Notes: generated by a model not told the origin, from the letters alone. A DNA stretch of 64,000 nucleotides from Liriodendron chinense (GCA_003013855.2 ML058464.1:2822170-2886169), one strand, 5' to 3'. Shown: positions 12,101 through 23,778, counted from the first letter of the stretch. Made by a program: numbers and translations.

Positions 12101-15100
12101 GGACTGAGACCAATTGGACAATGTAGCCGGTCGGACAAAAAACTGCCAAATCTTCACAGCGACCAAACTACGAAAACTCCATGATTCGGTTGGACTGAAA
12201 TCGACCAAAACATCATAGTGCGCACTATGCGATTTCTATCGAAATTTGGTTGGACCGAACCAATTTTCGGTGCAATCGAAAATTACCTCATCTACACAAT
12301 GTACTTGGCAGAACCCAATGCATCCTGCACATCAGGAAGCATGCAAACTTCACATGTTTAAAACACATAATAAAGAATACAGGCACTTGCAAACAATGTT
12401 CGAAGTATTGGTATCGCTACAAATTTTGTTGGTCAAGGATATGGAAACAATATCGATATCACTAATAATATCACCGATAACCAAAAATGCGGGGAAACAT
12501 GGGGAAAAGTAAAACGATGGAATTTTTTAATGAAATTTCAGGAGATGCTAAAATACACATATTTGCATATTTAAGAATACATTTTTTCAAAAAGAATGCA
12601 TACATAATAAGTTTCCATTTAATAAGGGCCTAAAGAAAAGCATTTGCTATCATAAGAAATCAGTCCAACCATCCCATCTATCATCCAACCATTCATCCAA
12701 CGATCTAACCTTCCATCCAAACAGCTGCCAATATTTCAGAATATCAACGACGCACTGATATTTCATCAAAAAATCGTTGACAACTGGAAAGGAAATGAAA
12801 GATTGTGGTTTGATATCGCCCATGTTGCAATAACGATAATATCACAATATTATCACTGACAAATTGAACACTGCATAAAACTTTGCTCCCATAAAAAAAT
12901 TGAAATGGAATTTTTTTAATAAACATATTTTTGGCAATATTGATACATTGGCGATATTATTGAAATATCGCCAATACACTGGTGATGCAAGGTGTCGCCT
13001 AGAATTTACACAGTTGAAAATATTGACGACATTGATGATACTTAGCGACATCTAGAATTTACACATTTGAAAATATTTGTAATACATTGCCTTGGTGATA
13101 TTGATACATTGGTGATTCTTAGCACTACATCACCGATACCTGGAATTTTTTATGTTACCAGTGTTATCGGTATTGTCAAGTTGGAGATAGATACGGATAA
13201 TATCGGGGATACTTCAAACAATGCTTGCAAAGGTGGATCATATATTCTAGAATTTTCAATCAAAACACGTAACAAAATTATAAGCTTTCTCCATGTCTAG
13301 CTAGGAGATGATGCCAGACACCCAGAGTCTCTTTCCCTTTATCTTGAATCAATACATTCTTGAGCCACAAAGGCGCCATCCACAATCTTTCTATGGTGAA
13401 GGAAAGCTCCCTGGAGTTTAGTGATCACCCCCTAGCAAGGTATTCCGTAACGGTAACACCGTTACCTTTACGAAACGGGTCGTAACGGCTGTTACGGCCC
13501 CTGTAATGGCCGTTACGGTCTCTTTTTTTATTAAAAGAAAAAAATTTGAAAAAACTTGTATCTGTCTCATAATGTTGAAAAAAAATAAAATCCGAAAAAC
13601 CTGTATCTACCCTGTAACAAACCATTGCATGGCTATTATGATCTTTATGTTAAAGTCCCTCGATATACATTGATACACCATCCTCTAATAGTTCTAGCTT
13701 TTAGAGAAAGTCGTTGTTTGACATGGTATCAGAGAGGAAGGTCTTGTGTTCAAATCCCGGAAGTAGCAAATATGCCACCGGCAGTGTTCGAAGTTTCGGT
13801 ATCGCTACAAGTTTCGCCAGTCGGGGATACGGAAACAATATCGATATCGCCGATAATATCGTTGATAACCGGAAATGCGGGGAAAATGGGAAAAACAGTG
13901 GAATTTTTCAATGAAACCTCAGGAGTTGATATAATACACATAGTTACATATTTAGGAATAAAAAATTTGCATAAAGAATGCATACATAATAGGTTTCTAT
14001 TTAATGGGGGCCTAAAAGCATGTGCTACAGTAAGAAGTCAGTCCAATTATCTCATCCATCCAAAATCTGAACTTCCATTCAAACATCCATTGATATTTCA
14101 GAATATCGGCAACACATGAAATATCCAAATAAATCGTTAACAACTAAAAAAGAAGCTAAAGATTGTGGTCTCGTTATTGTCATGTTGCGATAATGATAAT
14201 ATTGTGATATTATCAATGTTATCATCAACAAATTGAGTGTTGCATACAACCATGCACCCATAAAAAATATGAAATGGGAATTTTTTAAATATATAGATTT
14301 TTGGTGATATTATCGATACATTGGAATACTGCAAATAAATTGACGATACAAGTGACACTTGGAATTTACACAGTAAAAAATATTGGCGATACACCGAGGG
14401 GATCAATGTATTGACAATACAAACGACGCCTGGAATTTACACAATTGAAAATATTGACGATATCGATACATTGGCAATATTTAGTGATACATCACTGATA
14501 TCAAGAATTTTTAATACTATCAGTGTTATCGGTATCGCTACCAGTGTTATCGGTGTCGCTGAGCTAGAAATAGAGATAATATCGGGGATATTTTGATAAT
14601 ATCGGAAATAATGCAAACACTGGCCACCGGTAATATATTCTCCCACAAGGGGCCGTTTATGGTGTGAGTGTCCCTCCACCTGGGTATGAGTTGTCCCTCC
14701 ACCCTTGCCCAGAATGTTCTCGTGCGGAGTTCCACCCCTCACGTGCAGGGGAGTGTTGGAGTCCCTTGATATACATTGATACACCATCCTCTAACAGTTC
14801 GAGCTTTTAGAGAAAGTGGTTGTTTGACACTTTATAGGGGGCGTAATGGGCCATTAACGGTGGTTACAGGTCATTTTTTGCATAATGGCTGTTATGACTG
14901 TTACGACCCCGTAATGTGTAACGGTTGCCACCGTTACCTTTACGTCACGGCCTTTACAACCCTATAACGGCCTTTACGGCACACCATGCCCCCCAGTACC
15001 TTCTGAAATCCTCCTACCAGAACCTTTGGCAAATCTTGTATGGGCTTCCAATAAGGCTAATGGATTTGACCTTGTAGTATTTCAAGCATTTTGCTCCTTT

Positions 15101-18100
15101 TGTTGGGGTAAAGGCTATGAAGGTTTCCCCTAACTGTGGACAGTTTCTCTCTCATAGAATTATCAAATGGGGTCCACCAGGTCCCACTTCACCTCTTTCT
15201 AAAACACTTGGAATAAAAGAATTGGGAGTCCTTCGGGGCTTGGAGCCTTGTCTCTACCCAATTTCGAGGCTGCAACTTTGACCTCTTCTTCCTTGATCTG
15301 TGTTTTCAAGTAGTTTTGCCTCTTCCTCACTAATCTAAGTCTAGATTGTCAAGCGTTGGACGTGTCCAACCAGTGTCCTATAGAAGGTTGGAATAGAATT
15401 TAATAATTTATGATTGAATGTCTTGCTTCCCCTCCATTCTCCTGTCATCAACTAGAAGGCTTTGGATTTCATTGTTCCTTCTCCTCGGCTATGACACGAA
15501 AGAATTTTGTATTTTTGTCCCCCTCTTTTAGCTTTACCGCCCTTGATTTTTGACACCAAAATTTTCCTTTTTGTTCTCTTTTCTTTTTAATTCAAGATCC
15601 CAAGCATCCTGCCTAGCTCTCTCCTGCACCATTAGAAGCATATTTTCTCCTTTATGTCAGTGTCCCTGAGGCATATCTTCATCTATATTGATCATCATTA
15701 TCTAAGCCTCATTCTAATTAATTGGGGGCTGCTATATTACTGATATGATTGAAATTATGTCTAGCCTTGATTAAATATGGAACTAAAGTAGACAGGCTAG
15801 GGGTGGGAAGATGCACCATGAATGAAATTGGATGCTTAGTGTGGAGAAATCAGGGAAAGCATGACCGGATGATTCTAAATGAGTGATGGAAAGTATTTTG
15901 AGCTAGATGCACAGTGTTTGTAGAGTTTCTCAAATTTTCCTTAATGTGCAAAGGCCACTAGTTTGTATAATTTAAACATGGGGGTTTCAAAGTTTGAGCA
16001 TGATTCTTGTTTTCGGGATGATGGTGGAATGATGATCCAGAGTTAACTCAGCTATCCATTCATTGGATCTTGTATAGGAACTTGTTTTGGTTAGTAGCGT
16101 AGCTTTAAAACTCACTTGACTCGAGTCAAAATTGGGTCAACTCCACTGGGTGAAACTTCGAGCCAAGTCATTAGGAAACTCGGTTCTAAGAGTGAATCAA
16201 CCTTGATTTAGGAAGACTTCTCGAGCTGACTTGCTAACTTGGTTGACTTGATGCGACTGCTAATGACTTAGGCAAGTCACACGCCTTGTCCAGACCGCTT
16301 TTAATTAAACTAAAAAGAACACAGGTAAGATTCAAATCTATGATCTCTATGAGTGAGGCAGACACTCCCCACCAGCAAGCCATGCAACACTTAGTTGCCG
16401 ACTTTCCTATTTTTTTTAATATATTTATAATTAACTTACAAAATCACGCTGAAGGGGAGATTTTATAGGATAGTTATAAGACTAGCCATGCTTTATTGGA
16501 CATAATGTTGGGTAGTTAGGGAACAACATTTTCATAGGATGAGCATAGTTGAAATGAGGATGTTGAGATGGATGAGTGGCAGCACGAGGAAGGATAGAAT
16601 TAGAAACAAATGCATTCAAAGGAACTTGGGAGCTGTGTTCGAAATATCGGTATCGCGGTACGTATTGCACCCTTGGGATACAAATACATATCAGGTTATT
16701 GCACGGGATATATCGTTTGTATTGGGTAATTTATCGCACTTTTTGGGAAACATGGGGAAACATTGGGAAAATGGTTGAATTTTTCAATGAAACTTCAGCG
16801 ATTGTTAAAAAAGACCTTAATACACACTTTTAAATCATAACATCTCAAAAAACAAGTGCAAATAATAGGTTTCCTTTGTATAGGGTCCTAAGCTATGCAT
16901 TGTTTGACTGAACAATGCAACTATATTCAAATTGAATACATAACATTTAGAGTGTATGTGATGATCATTTCATCAAACACTCCTAAATACTTTGAAATTA
17001 GTCTCAATTGATAGCTAGTTGAAGGGAAATTTTGAAAAAAATTAATATCTTAATAATTTTTAATTAAAAAATGATTTTTATTTTCTGAAAATTGACAAGG
17101 ACTTGACAAATCAGTAGATCTGCCCTCATACATGCTTGATTTCATGTTTGGAGTGCAACATTGCTAGCAATTCAGGAAAATTGGGGAAATTTTGATTTTT
17201 TCCCAAATCAGACCACCTACACTCAAATTTCGAAATTAGAGTGTACTGTGATGATCATCTCATCAAATACTCCTAAATACTTCGAAATTAGTCTCAATCG
17301 ATAGCTGGTTGAAGGACATTTTTAAAAAAAACATGGAGAACATGAAGAACCAATGGATATCGAAATCAAAGCTTGAACTCCATGATTTTTCATGCAAAAT
17401 ATGAAGAACCAATGGATTTTTAACCATTTGACACTGATTTAACGTAATTTCAACAACAAAAAAAAAAGGGATAAGAAATTGAAAACGCTCACCTGGATCG
17501 AACATGTGGGATATATCGGCCGATATTGTTGATATTTAAAACATTGCTTGGGAGTAGCACCAATAGGTAATAGGATTAGGGAAAGTAGACTTTGATGGTT
17601 TGTTCATGTGCAATGGAGACCAAGAACTGCACTAGTTAGGAGTAAGTTGGTTTAAGCTGAAGGTTCCAAAGGGGCAAGAGGAAGGATTAGAAGGATGTGG
17701 ATGGAGGTAATAAGAAAAGATTTGATGACCTATGGTTTAACCAATGATATGGTCCTTGATAAAGTGGAATGGTGGAACAGGATTCACGATGACCCCAATT
17801 AGTTTGGATAATGCTTAGGTGGATGATGAGGATGAGTAATTATCTATTGAGTTGAGTTGGGTTGAGTCTTTGAGTCGATCTGGCTTGAATGAACATCAAG
17901 TCGAGTAGATGGGTTGTTAAACTATGGTTAACTGTATGAATTCCGGTTGTCAACTCATAGTGATTGGAGAGATGTGAAGAGTAGAGATTTAGTCTTAGTG
18001 ATTGCTGCAGATTTAAATTTTACATGAATCCCTAACTCAATGGGTGTTTGTTTCCTCATTTATCTACTTTGCTTGATAAAGTGGAGGGAGAGGGTTGACC

Positions 18101-21100
18101 TAATTTGACCAAATTATGTATTTCTAGGGACTTTACAATATGATGTCAAATCAAATAAGGTCGGTAGGGTTAGCAATGGGCCTGTCTGAGGTCGCTGACC
18201 CATCAGGCTTCCTGGTCTGATCCTCTTGGGGAGGGTTTGGCCTGATCTTTTTGTTCTGAGGTTGGGCCCAGTCACGAAGTTCAGGCCTGATCAATAAACA
18301 GAGCTTGAACTTAAGGTTTGATTGGTAAACTGGGGCTACTACAGCCTGGTTAGTCCCAACTTGAACCCTGGCAATTGTGACCTTAAAGGCTAGTGGCTAC
18401 AATGTTTTTGCTATTGATTATGTGATTTAAAAGTAACTGATCTAGACACATTCCTTTTGTATGATATTCTTCTGATCACATTTGGTGCTATTTTACTTTA
18501 CAAGGTTTCAAGCCTGCAAAGCACATGGTGTTTTCTGGTCTTTATCCTGCTGATGGATCCGATTTCGATGCTCTCAACCATGCAATAGAGAGACTCACAT
18601 GCAATGATGCCAGTGTATCTGTTACCAAAGAGAGCAGCACAGCACTTGGCCTAGGTTTCAGGTAAGGTCAGCATTGTGCTTTGTGTTCATTTGATCTGAA
18701 TTTAGTCTTCACAATTAGAATAACATGCAAACGCTTATCGCCTGCCCTGAACAGGTGTGGTTTCTTAGGTTTGCTTCACATGGATGTCTTTCATCAGCGG
18801 CTTGAACAGGTATAGATTTCTAGTTCTTATTGCTCTTCTTTTTTCAGATGTGCGGTAATGACTTGGGATAAACTGCTTTTTTTTTCTTTTTCTTTTTCTT
18901 CTTCTCTTTTTCTTTGCTGGTATCAAACCAAGCTATTGAACTAGATTTTGTAGGGGTAAAAATAAATGAGATTTTTTTGCTTGCAATCCAGAAGTAAATA
19001 ACTTACTTTCCATGCATCTGGTCATTGTTAAAGTTCAAGAGAAAAGCGCCTAATTTTTATTTAGAACACCATGGAAAGATTGCTTATGGTATTGGAATTA
19101 GTTATGAAGCAGCTCTCCTACCCTTATAATAGTAATGGTGAGGTTGCTGCTAACATGGTAGTTCATTGAGAAAGGAACTTTTCTAGTTTTGCTTACCTGG
19201 TTGGTTCCACATTCTCTTCAGTAATTAATCTAGATGAGTAATTTAAAGATCAATGCTAATGTTGCCAGTGGACTACAACCTCAATCAACTGTTGCCTAGT
19301 TCCAAGTTCTAGTGTGATGCAAATGCAATTGAATCGTTATAAATATTGGTTTGATTTTAACATGTAAGAAACTCTTATATAGAACTGATATCTGGCTGTT
19401 AGTGTGTAATGATACTATTGCTACACGCCTACACTTCAAGGTGGAATTCTTCTTTCCTTCCAAGAATTATATGAACTTTAAATTTGCATCTTTTATCCAT
19501 TTCTTGATCTCAATCTATGGACTTTGTAGGAGTATGGTGCTAGTGTCATTTCTACTATTCCAACAGTACCATATATTTTTGAGTATTCAGACGGAAGGTA
19601 TGACCATGGATATGCTCTTTTTATTTACAATAATAGCTGATATTTACTTCATTTAATGGTATAATGATGCTCCGTTTAGCAAAGTGCACGTTCAGAATCC
19701 TGCGGCACTGGTCTCAAATCCTGGAAAACGTGTCACAACATGTTGGGAACCATCTGTGATTGCTACCATTATTATTCCTAGTGAGTAAGCTCTACTCCCT
19801 TCTGTTGCATTTTAAGACTTGATCAATTTTTATTTCTTTCTAGATGATAGTAATGCAACTTTCACTCTCTTCATTTATCAATTACTTGCAGGTATGTGGG
19901 GCCTGTTATTACCCTTTGCTCTGAGAGGAGAGGAGAGCAACTGGAGTACTCGTTTATTGATAGGTAATGCTCTTTTGAAGCTTGATCTTGCATTCTGTAA
20001 ATGAAGGAGAGTCTTGCTAAGCCTACACACACCTCTATTTGCGGGGACATTTGCTAAGCTGAAAAGTATGTGGGACATCAAGTCATTAGTCAGGTGGGGC
20101 CCTGCTTTGTAAATGACCTGGCCCAAAAATCAGGCTGCTCCACTTATTAGGTGGGATCGCATGCGTACATTGAATGCAGACCATTGGCAATTTTTAAGCT
20201 GTCCTTTGTTTTTGTGCATCTGGGTCATCTGTTTTGTTGATCAGCCTGATTTTTAGGTGAGCTTATCCACACAGGGACCAATCCAATACTCATCATCAGA
20301 TGTCCCACGTGTGGGCTTGGCAAAGCTCAACTGAAGGATTAGCATTGATCCTCTGAGTTTCAATCATGCAGTCAACGGGCCTTTATGAAGTATCGTATGC
20401 CATTGAGGGAAATTGTTGTGGACTTCTACAATGAATTGAAGAGTATAACATCTGGATATGCTTCATTTGATTATGAGGATGCAGAGTAAGTTTGAAATTT
20501 TCTTTCACCATAATGAGAAATTTTTATTTTTTGAGAATCACACCATATTGAGAAATTTCTTTTCCACCAAACTTAAATCGCACTTTTGAGAAGCCATCAT
20601 TGATTGTCATTCGTTTTCAACTGTCTATAATGTGGAGGCTTTGATGTCTACATGACGTGATTTAGGCTTCTTAAGCTTTCACATTGTTACAAATAGTGGA
20701 CATAGCTTGAGTTGAGTTTTCGAAGGCTGAAGTAAACTAAATTAGCTCAGGGACATCTAGGTTTTATGATTTTCTCTGTGATATTTCATTCAACCAGTAT
20801 ATCTTATCAATCCCAAAACTTTAATGATGAAAAAGTACTTAATTCCACCTTGCTTCATGAGTGAGAGCATCTCAGGGAGTCTGGAAGGCTTGTATTTATT
20901 TACTTGCTGTACAGACTTCTGAAAGAATTGTCTGCTATACAAGCTTCCAGGCCAACAAAATCAGGAATATGTTATCTTTGGGCCAGGCCATTTGTCAAAG
21001 CAATGACAACAGTTTTAGTTAATTTCTGGGCATGCTGAATGATGACTCATCTTTCTTTTACCACTTGATGAAGTCCATTACTGGTCCAAATTTCTATTGG

Positions 21101-21267
21101 ATTCTAGAAACTTGTATAAGTTGCGTCAACTCAACAACATGTTGTCCTGGCTCTGCCTTTGTGGTGCTTGCGTAGAAATCCCCATGGAGATATAGTTGGG
21201 AAAAAAATCCCGTCTATGTTTAAATTTAGCAATATTTGCATTTAGTTTGATTGTTATTCCGATTAAA

Positions 21268-21344
<77 letters not shown>

Positions 21345-23778
21345 CAGTAATTGATATCCTGGGACTTTGAATTGCAACTGTGTATCATATTACTTGATCT
21401 TGTAGTATGATCTTGTCACCATCAAGAAATGAAATGAAAAGAAAAAGAGAGAAAAGAAACACATGAGGCAACTGCTTGTTGTATTTCAAGGTGCAGGCAT
21501 ATTGATTTGGTCCTGAACTTCATAAGCTTTTGTGTTATTTCTGCAACCTCATGTGTTGTTTTTGGCTGCTTATTCTTGAACTAATTGTAATTGTCGGCGT
21601 CCGGTGCAGAAACAAAGATGCCTCTGTTCGTTTTTTCTTCAAGAATAAATTACTATCATTTGATTCTCTTAATTTATTTTTAGGGTCATTTATTCTTAAC
21701 ATTTGATTCTCTTAATTTATTTTCAGTCTTAGTGAAATGAGTACCTTACTAATAGTTGTTTAATGATTGTGATTTGTAATTAACAGATATCAGGCCTCTG
21801 ATTTGGTGAAGCTTGACGTACTTCTCAATGGACAACCAGTTGATGCTATGGCAACCATTGTACATAATCTGAAGGCGCAGCGGGTTGGTCGTGAACTGGT
21901 GGATAAGCTGAAGAAATTCATAGACAGGTTTGATGCTTGTTATGAATTATGATCAATCTAGGATCTTCTTTAATGAGTAATGCTAAGGCTATTGTTCGAC
22001 TTGGATTTCAAATCCTATTCTCGTGACAAGTTCCAGTGTGGCATGTTTGTGAGAGACCCTGGCTGTTCAGCTGTGTCCAACACGTGTGCCGTGGGCCAGT
22101 CTAGTCAGGTGGGCTGCACACTGCACATGCACATGTGGACTGCTGGCTGTTTCTTCTACCCATCCGTTATCATACAGATCTGGTCCCCCTGATGAACAGT
22201 CACTAACGTGGGGCCCACCTGATGAATGGTCTGGATGTTGCATACCTGCTAATTTTCATGCGTAGTGAGAGTGTAATTTGAGATCCTACTTGCCTTCACA
22301 TTTCTCTTATATGATATCAATTAGCTTGCTCAGCTGCTTTTTTATGGTGTCTTATTTAAGTGAAAAAACTAAGCTTCTTCCTGATATTTGACAGGCAAAT
22401 GTTTGAGATAACAATACAAGCTGCCATCGGATCCAAGATCATTGCGAGGGAGACGTAAGACACTAACCTAGGTTTCCCTTTATATCATACGTACTCTAGA
22501 GAAGGCTACTATCGAGGTTTTGCTTACCATTCACATCTATTATTTTCATTAATGGACTTGAAGCATGATAATGGTGAAGTCTACTGAGCTGCAGCATTTT
22601 CATGTTGTCTTGTCGGTATTGATTTTTTGCATATAAACCTATTTGCAGCATTTTCATGTTGTCTTGTCAGTATTGATTTTTTGCATATAAACTTTTTTGC
22701 AGCATTTTCATGTTGTCTTGTTGGTATTGATTTTCTTCATATAAACATATGCTGTTATTGCTCATTCATTCAGTATTCCTATAGTTGGAACTCATTTTCT
22801 TTTTCTTAAGTGATCTGAAGTTATGCTGATCATTGTGATATACACATCATAGTTAAAAAAAACCCCAAAAACTCGACTCGATGTTCAGCCGGGTCAGGTT
22901 GACTTGAAGACCTGACCCAACATTTAATTATTATAAATTGAAAAATATTAGGAATGTCAATAAATATTTAAAATAGCCAGATGTAGCATAAGTAATATAA
23001 AACATAATAAAAGCCAACATTGCATATACCTCACAGTCACAGGTGTTGTTGCTTCCCTTGGTTGATGTGGGGATTTGAATCTTGCACCTAACTCATTTAT
23101 TTTTTTAATAAAATCCCTCATAAGGCAAGTGTCTTGTTCAGTCAATAGAGCCACCAATTTGACTTGATGAGTCTCTCCGAGTCCAGCTGAGTCAGGCCCA
23201 GTACCTAGTTTCCCAGTGACTCACGTAAGTTGAGTTGACTTGGCTGAGTTTCAAGTCGAGTTAGTGTGTTTTTAGAACTATGACAAGATTTCACAGTGAT
23301 GCAATGATGCCCTTTGTTTGATCGATTTCCTGACTCTAGACAGTTACGAAGTCTCCCAAAGAAAGACATTATTTGATGGCCGGTATCATGTGGTTGGTGT
23401 GATTTTGGGTTATGATTCATCCAAGAGGTGACCCATAGGTCGGATGGTTGAGGTAAAGACATTGTTGAATGTCTAGTGGATCTCACTGTTGTTACAATTT
23501 TCATCGACTGCATAACTGGTTGCAAAATTTAACTCTATATTCCAGAGATTCTGATCAATTCACTTGCAGCACCTGATGCTATTCTCTTTCCCACATTTTC
23601 CAGCATTTCGGCAATGAGGAAGAATGTTCTTGCAAAATGCTACGGGGGTGACATTACTCGGAAGAAAAAGCTTCTGGAGAAGCAGAAGGAAGGGAAGAAG
23701 CGAATGAAGCGTGTGGGGTCCGTTGACATACCACAGGAGGCCTTCCATGAGCTATTAAAGGTCTCTGGATCTAAATAG
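6199..23778 (+). CDS. GUF1: mitochondrial translation GTPase GUF1 (EF4/LepA family), 11 exons
   Basis: Exons: 6199-6513, 10078-10829, 18505-18661, 18755-18809, 19530-19597, 19680-19784, 19892-19963, 20372-20485, 21787-21927, 22395-22454, 23604-23778. All borders are GT/AG and all phases join. The product is about 670 aa, the usual plant GUF1 length. Residues 1-45 are Arg/Ser-rich, a likely mitochondrial presequence. GTPase motifs are AHVDHGKST (71-79), GITV (111-114), DTPGHVD (147-153), NKID (201-204) and SAKTG. The LepA-specific C-terminal domain ends in a basic region (RKKKLLEKQKEGKKRMKR). EF4 proteins bind ribosomes and act on elongation, including back-translocation of stalled ribosomes. 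One extra A in the A4 run 10413-10416, after residue 218, shifts the frame; removing it restores LKSMFD. Everything else is intact, so I read this as a base-calling error or a very recent lesion. The chloroplast paralogue LepA is less likely, given the N terminus. Confidence 0.9.
8224..9906. mobile_element. foldback element in GUF1 intron 1
   Basis: The left end CAGGGCTTGTTTGGATT and the right end (reverse complement GAGGGTCTGTTTGGATTCA) are inverted copies. Similarity continues inward through GTGGGAAA, GAGAAACC and GGAAAGGAAA stretches. The ends resemble hAT-type MITEs common in plants. No convincing TSD was found. The palindromic element at 9161-9688 sits inside it. Confidence 0.4.
9161..9688. 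mobile_element. GGGCCC-core palindromic MITE, full copy
   Basis: Ends are GATGCGGATTGCC and the inverted GACGCGGACTGCC. Inward lie GTGGGCCCCACCAC and ATGTATGTGTTTTATCCACA on the left and their inverted counterparts on the right, so each arm is about 250 bp. The right part carries GTGATGGGGTCCACCTGAGA and CATGGTGGGGCCCACAGAGC. No coding capacity. Flanks show no clear TSD. Confidence 0.7.
11012..11081 (+). repeat. short tandem duplication in GUF1 intron 2
   Basis: The stretch starting AGGGACCCTAAAATTCCAAC and ending in GCTGACACAT occurs twice in tandem, with a period of about 35 bp. Confidence 0.7.
11610..12260 (-). repeat. copia-type LTR-like remnant
   Basis: It contains TTTTACGTGGAAAACCCTTT followed by CGGGAAAAAACCACGG, a string I know from LTRs of plant copia elements, here read from the opposite strand. 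TGTTGGGG at 11610 could be one LTR end. The other end and a TSD were not found, so borders are approximate. Confidence 0.35.
12394..13223. mobile_element. hAT-like non-autonomous element, copy A (830 bp)
   Basis: It is flanked by perfect 8-bp direct repeats CTTGCAAA at 12386-12393 and 13224-13231. Termini are CAATGTTCGAAGTAT and the inverted CATTGTTTGAAGTAT. The interior is rich in ATATCGATATC, GATAATATC and ATTGATACATTGG motifs in both orientations and has no coding frame. An 8-bp TSD is the hallmark of hAT transposons. It shares ends and interior with copies B and C in the same intron. Confidence 0.85.
13648..14829 (+). mobile_element. TRIM-like miniature LTR retrotransposon, split by hAT-like copy B
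   Basis: Two 76-bp LTRs lie at 13648-13723 and 14754-14829. Both begin TGTT and end GACA, and they differ at six positions. The first is followed by TGGTATCAGAG (13724-13734), the usual initiator-tRNA-Met type primer site of plant copia elements. The second is preceded by the purine-rich GTGCAGGGGAG. Target duplications CTTTA lie at 13643-13647 and 14830-14834. Without the 841-bp insertion and its 8-bp TSD the element is 333 bp. It has no coding sequence and must have used enzymes supplied in trans. Confidence 0.85.
13782..14622. mobile_element. hAT-like non-autonomous element, copy B (841 bp)
   Basis: It is flanked by perfect 8-bp duplications GCCACCGG at 13774-13781 and 14623-14630. Ends are CAGTGTTCGAAG and the inverted CAGTGTTTGCAT. 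It is inserted in the internal part of the TRIM element, whose LTRs and own TSD lie outside it, so it is the younger of the two. Confidence 0.88.
14985..15720 (-). pseudogene. L1-type LINE reverse transcriptase fragment, antisense to GUF1
   Basis: Read on the minus strand, the stretch contains pieces such as AVKLKEGDKNTKFFH, LGRDKAPSPEGLP and WDLVDPI, which match the order in plant L1 ORF2 just before and within the RT palm. Frame changes and stops are frequent, so it is an old 5'-truncated relic. Borders are estimated from where recognisable sequence starts and ends. Confidence 0.6.
16095..16460. repeat. CTCGAGTC-type dispersed repeat
   Basis: The left part has ACTCACTTGACTCGAGTCAA. The right part has a stretch resembling GATTCAAATCTATGATCTCT followed by AGGCAGACACTCCCCACCA. 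A related element in inverted order is at 22855-23285. Non-coding; class unclear. Confidence 0.4.
16470..17830 (+). pseudogene. RTE-type LINE 3' end, split by hAT-like copy C
   Basis: The frame reads MSIVEMRMLRWMSG and RIRNKCIQRNLG before 16632, and after 17547 continues VAPIGNRIRESRLRWF, KGARGRIRRMWMEVIRKDL and DKVEWWNRIHDDPN. This is the familiar C-terminal tail of plant RTE LINE ORFs. Removing the inserted element and one copy of its TSD joins NLG to VAPIG in frame. Stop codons and missing upstream domains show it is a 5'-truncated relic. Confidence 0.75.
16633..17546. mobile_element. hAT-like non-autonomous element, copy C (914 bp)
   Basis: It is flanked by perfect 8-bp duplications CTTGGGAG at 16625-16632 and 17547-17554. 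Ends are CTGTGTTCGAAATATC and the inverted CAATGTTTTAAATATC. It shares the GGTATCGC-type left end and GGATATATCG interior with copies A and B but is more diverged. Its insertion point is fixed by the interrupted LINE reading frame. Confidence 0.85.
20000..20350. repeat. foldback repeat in GUF1 intron 7
   Basis: The left part (GCTAAGCCTACACAC, ATGTGGGACATC, AAAAATCAGGCTG) and the right part (inverted GCCAAGCCCACACGTGGG, GACATCTGATG, CCTAAAAATCAGG) form an inverted repeat. Similar strings recur at 38700-38930 in a WRKY intron. Non-coding. Confidence 0.4.
21270..21343. repeat. (TA)n microsatellite, about 37 units
   Basis: An uninterrupted TA run in GUF1 intron 8. Its length is likely to vary between individuals. 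Confidence 0.95.
22591..22748 (+). repeat. 54-bp minisatellite, three copies, GUF1 intron 10
   Basis: Units start GCAGCATTTTCATGTTGTCT at 22591, 22645 and 22699. Copies differ by a few bases, and the third is the most diverged. Confidence 0.9.
22855..23285. mobile_element. foldback element in GUF1 intron 10
   Basis: Ends TCATAGTTAAAAAAAACC and the inverted TCATAGTTCTAAAAACAC match. Inside the left end is ACTCGACTCGATGTTCAGCC, and before the right end is TTGACTTGGCTGAG in opposite sense. It belongs with the repeat at 16095-16460. No clear TSD. Confidence 0.5.

Larger units (their letters stand above)
13433..14970. mobile_element. GTAACGG palindromic MITE, interrupted
   Basis: The left arm GGTATTCCGTAACGGTAACA and the right arm (ending in TTACGTCACGGCCTTTACAA) are inverted relatives rich in CCGTTAC and GTAACGG. 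The TRIM element at 13648-14829 is inserted in its middle. A diverged relative lies at about 27605-27885. Exact ends are uncertain. Confidence 0.5.
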
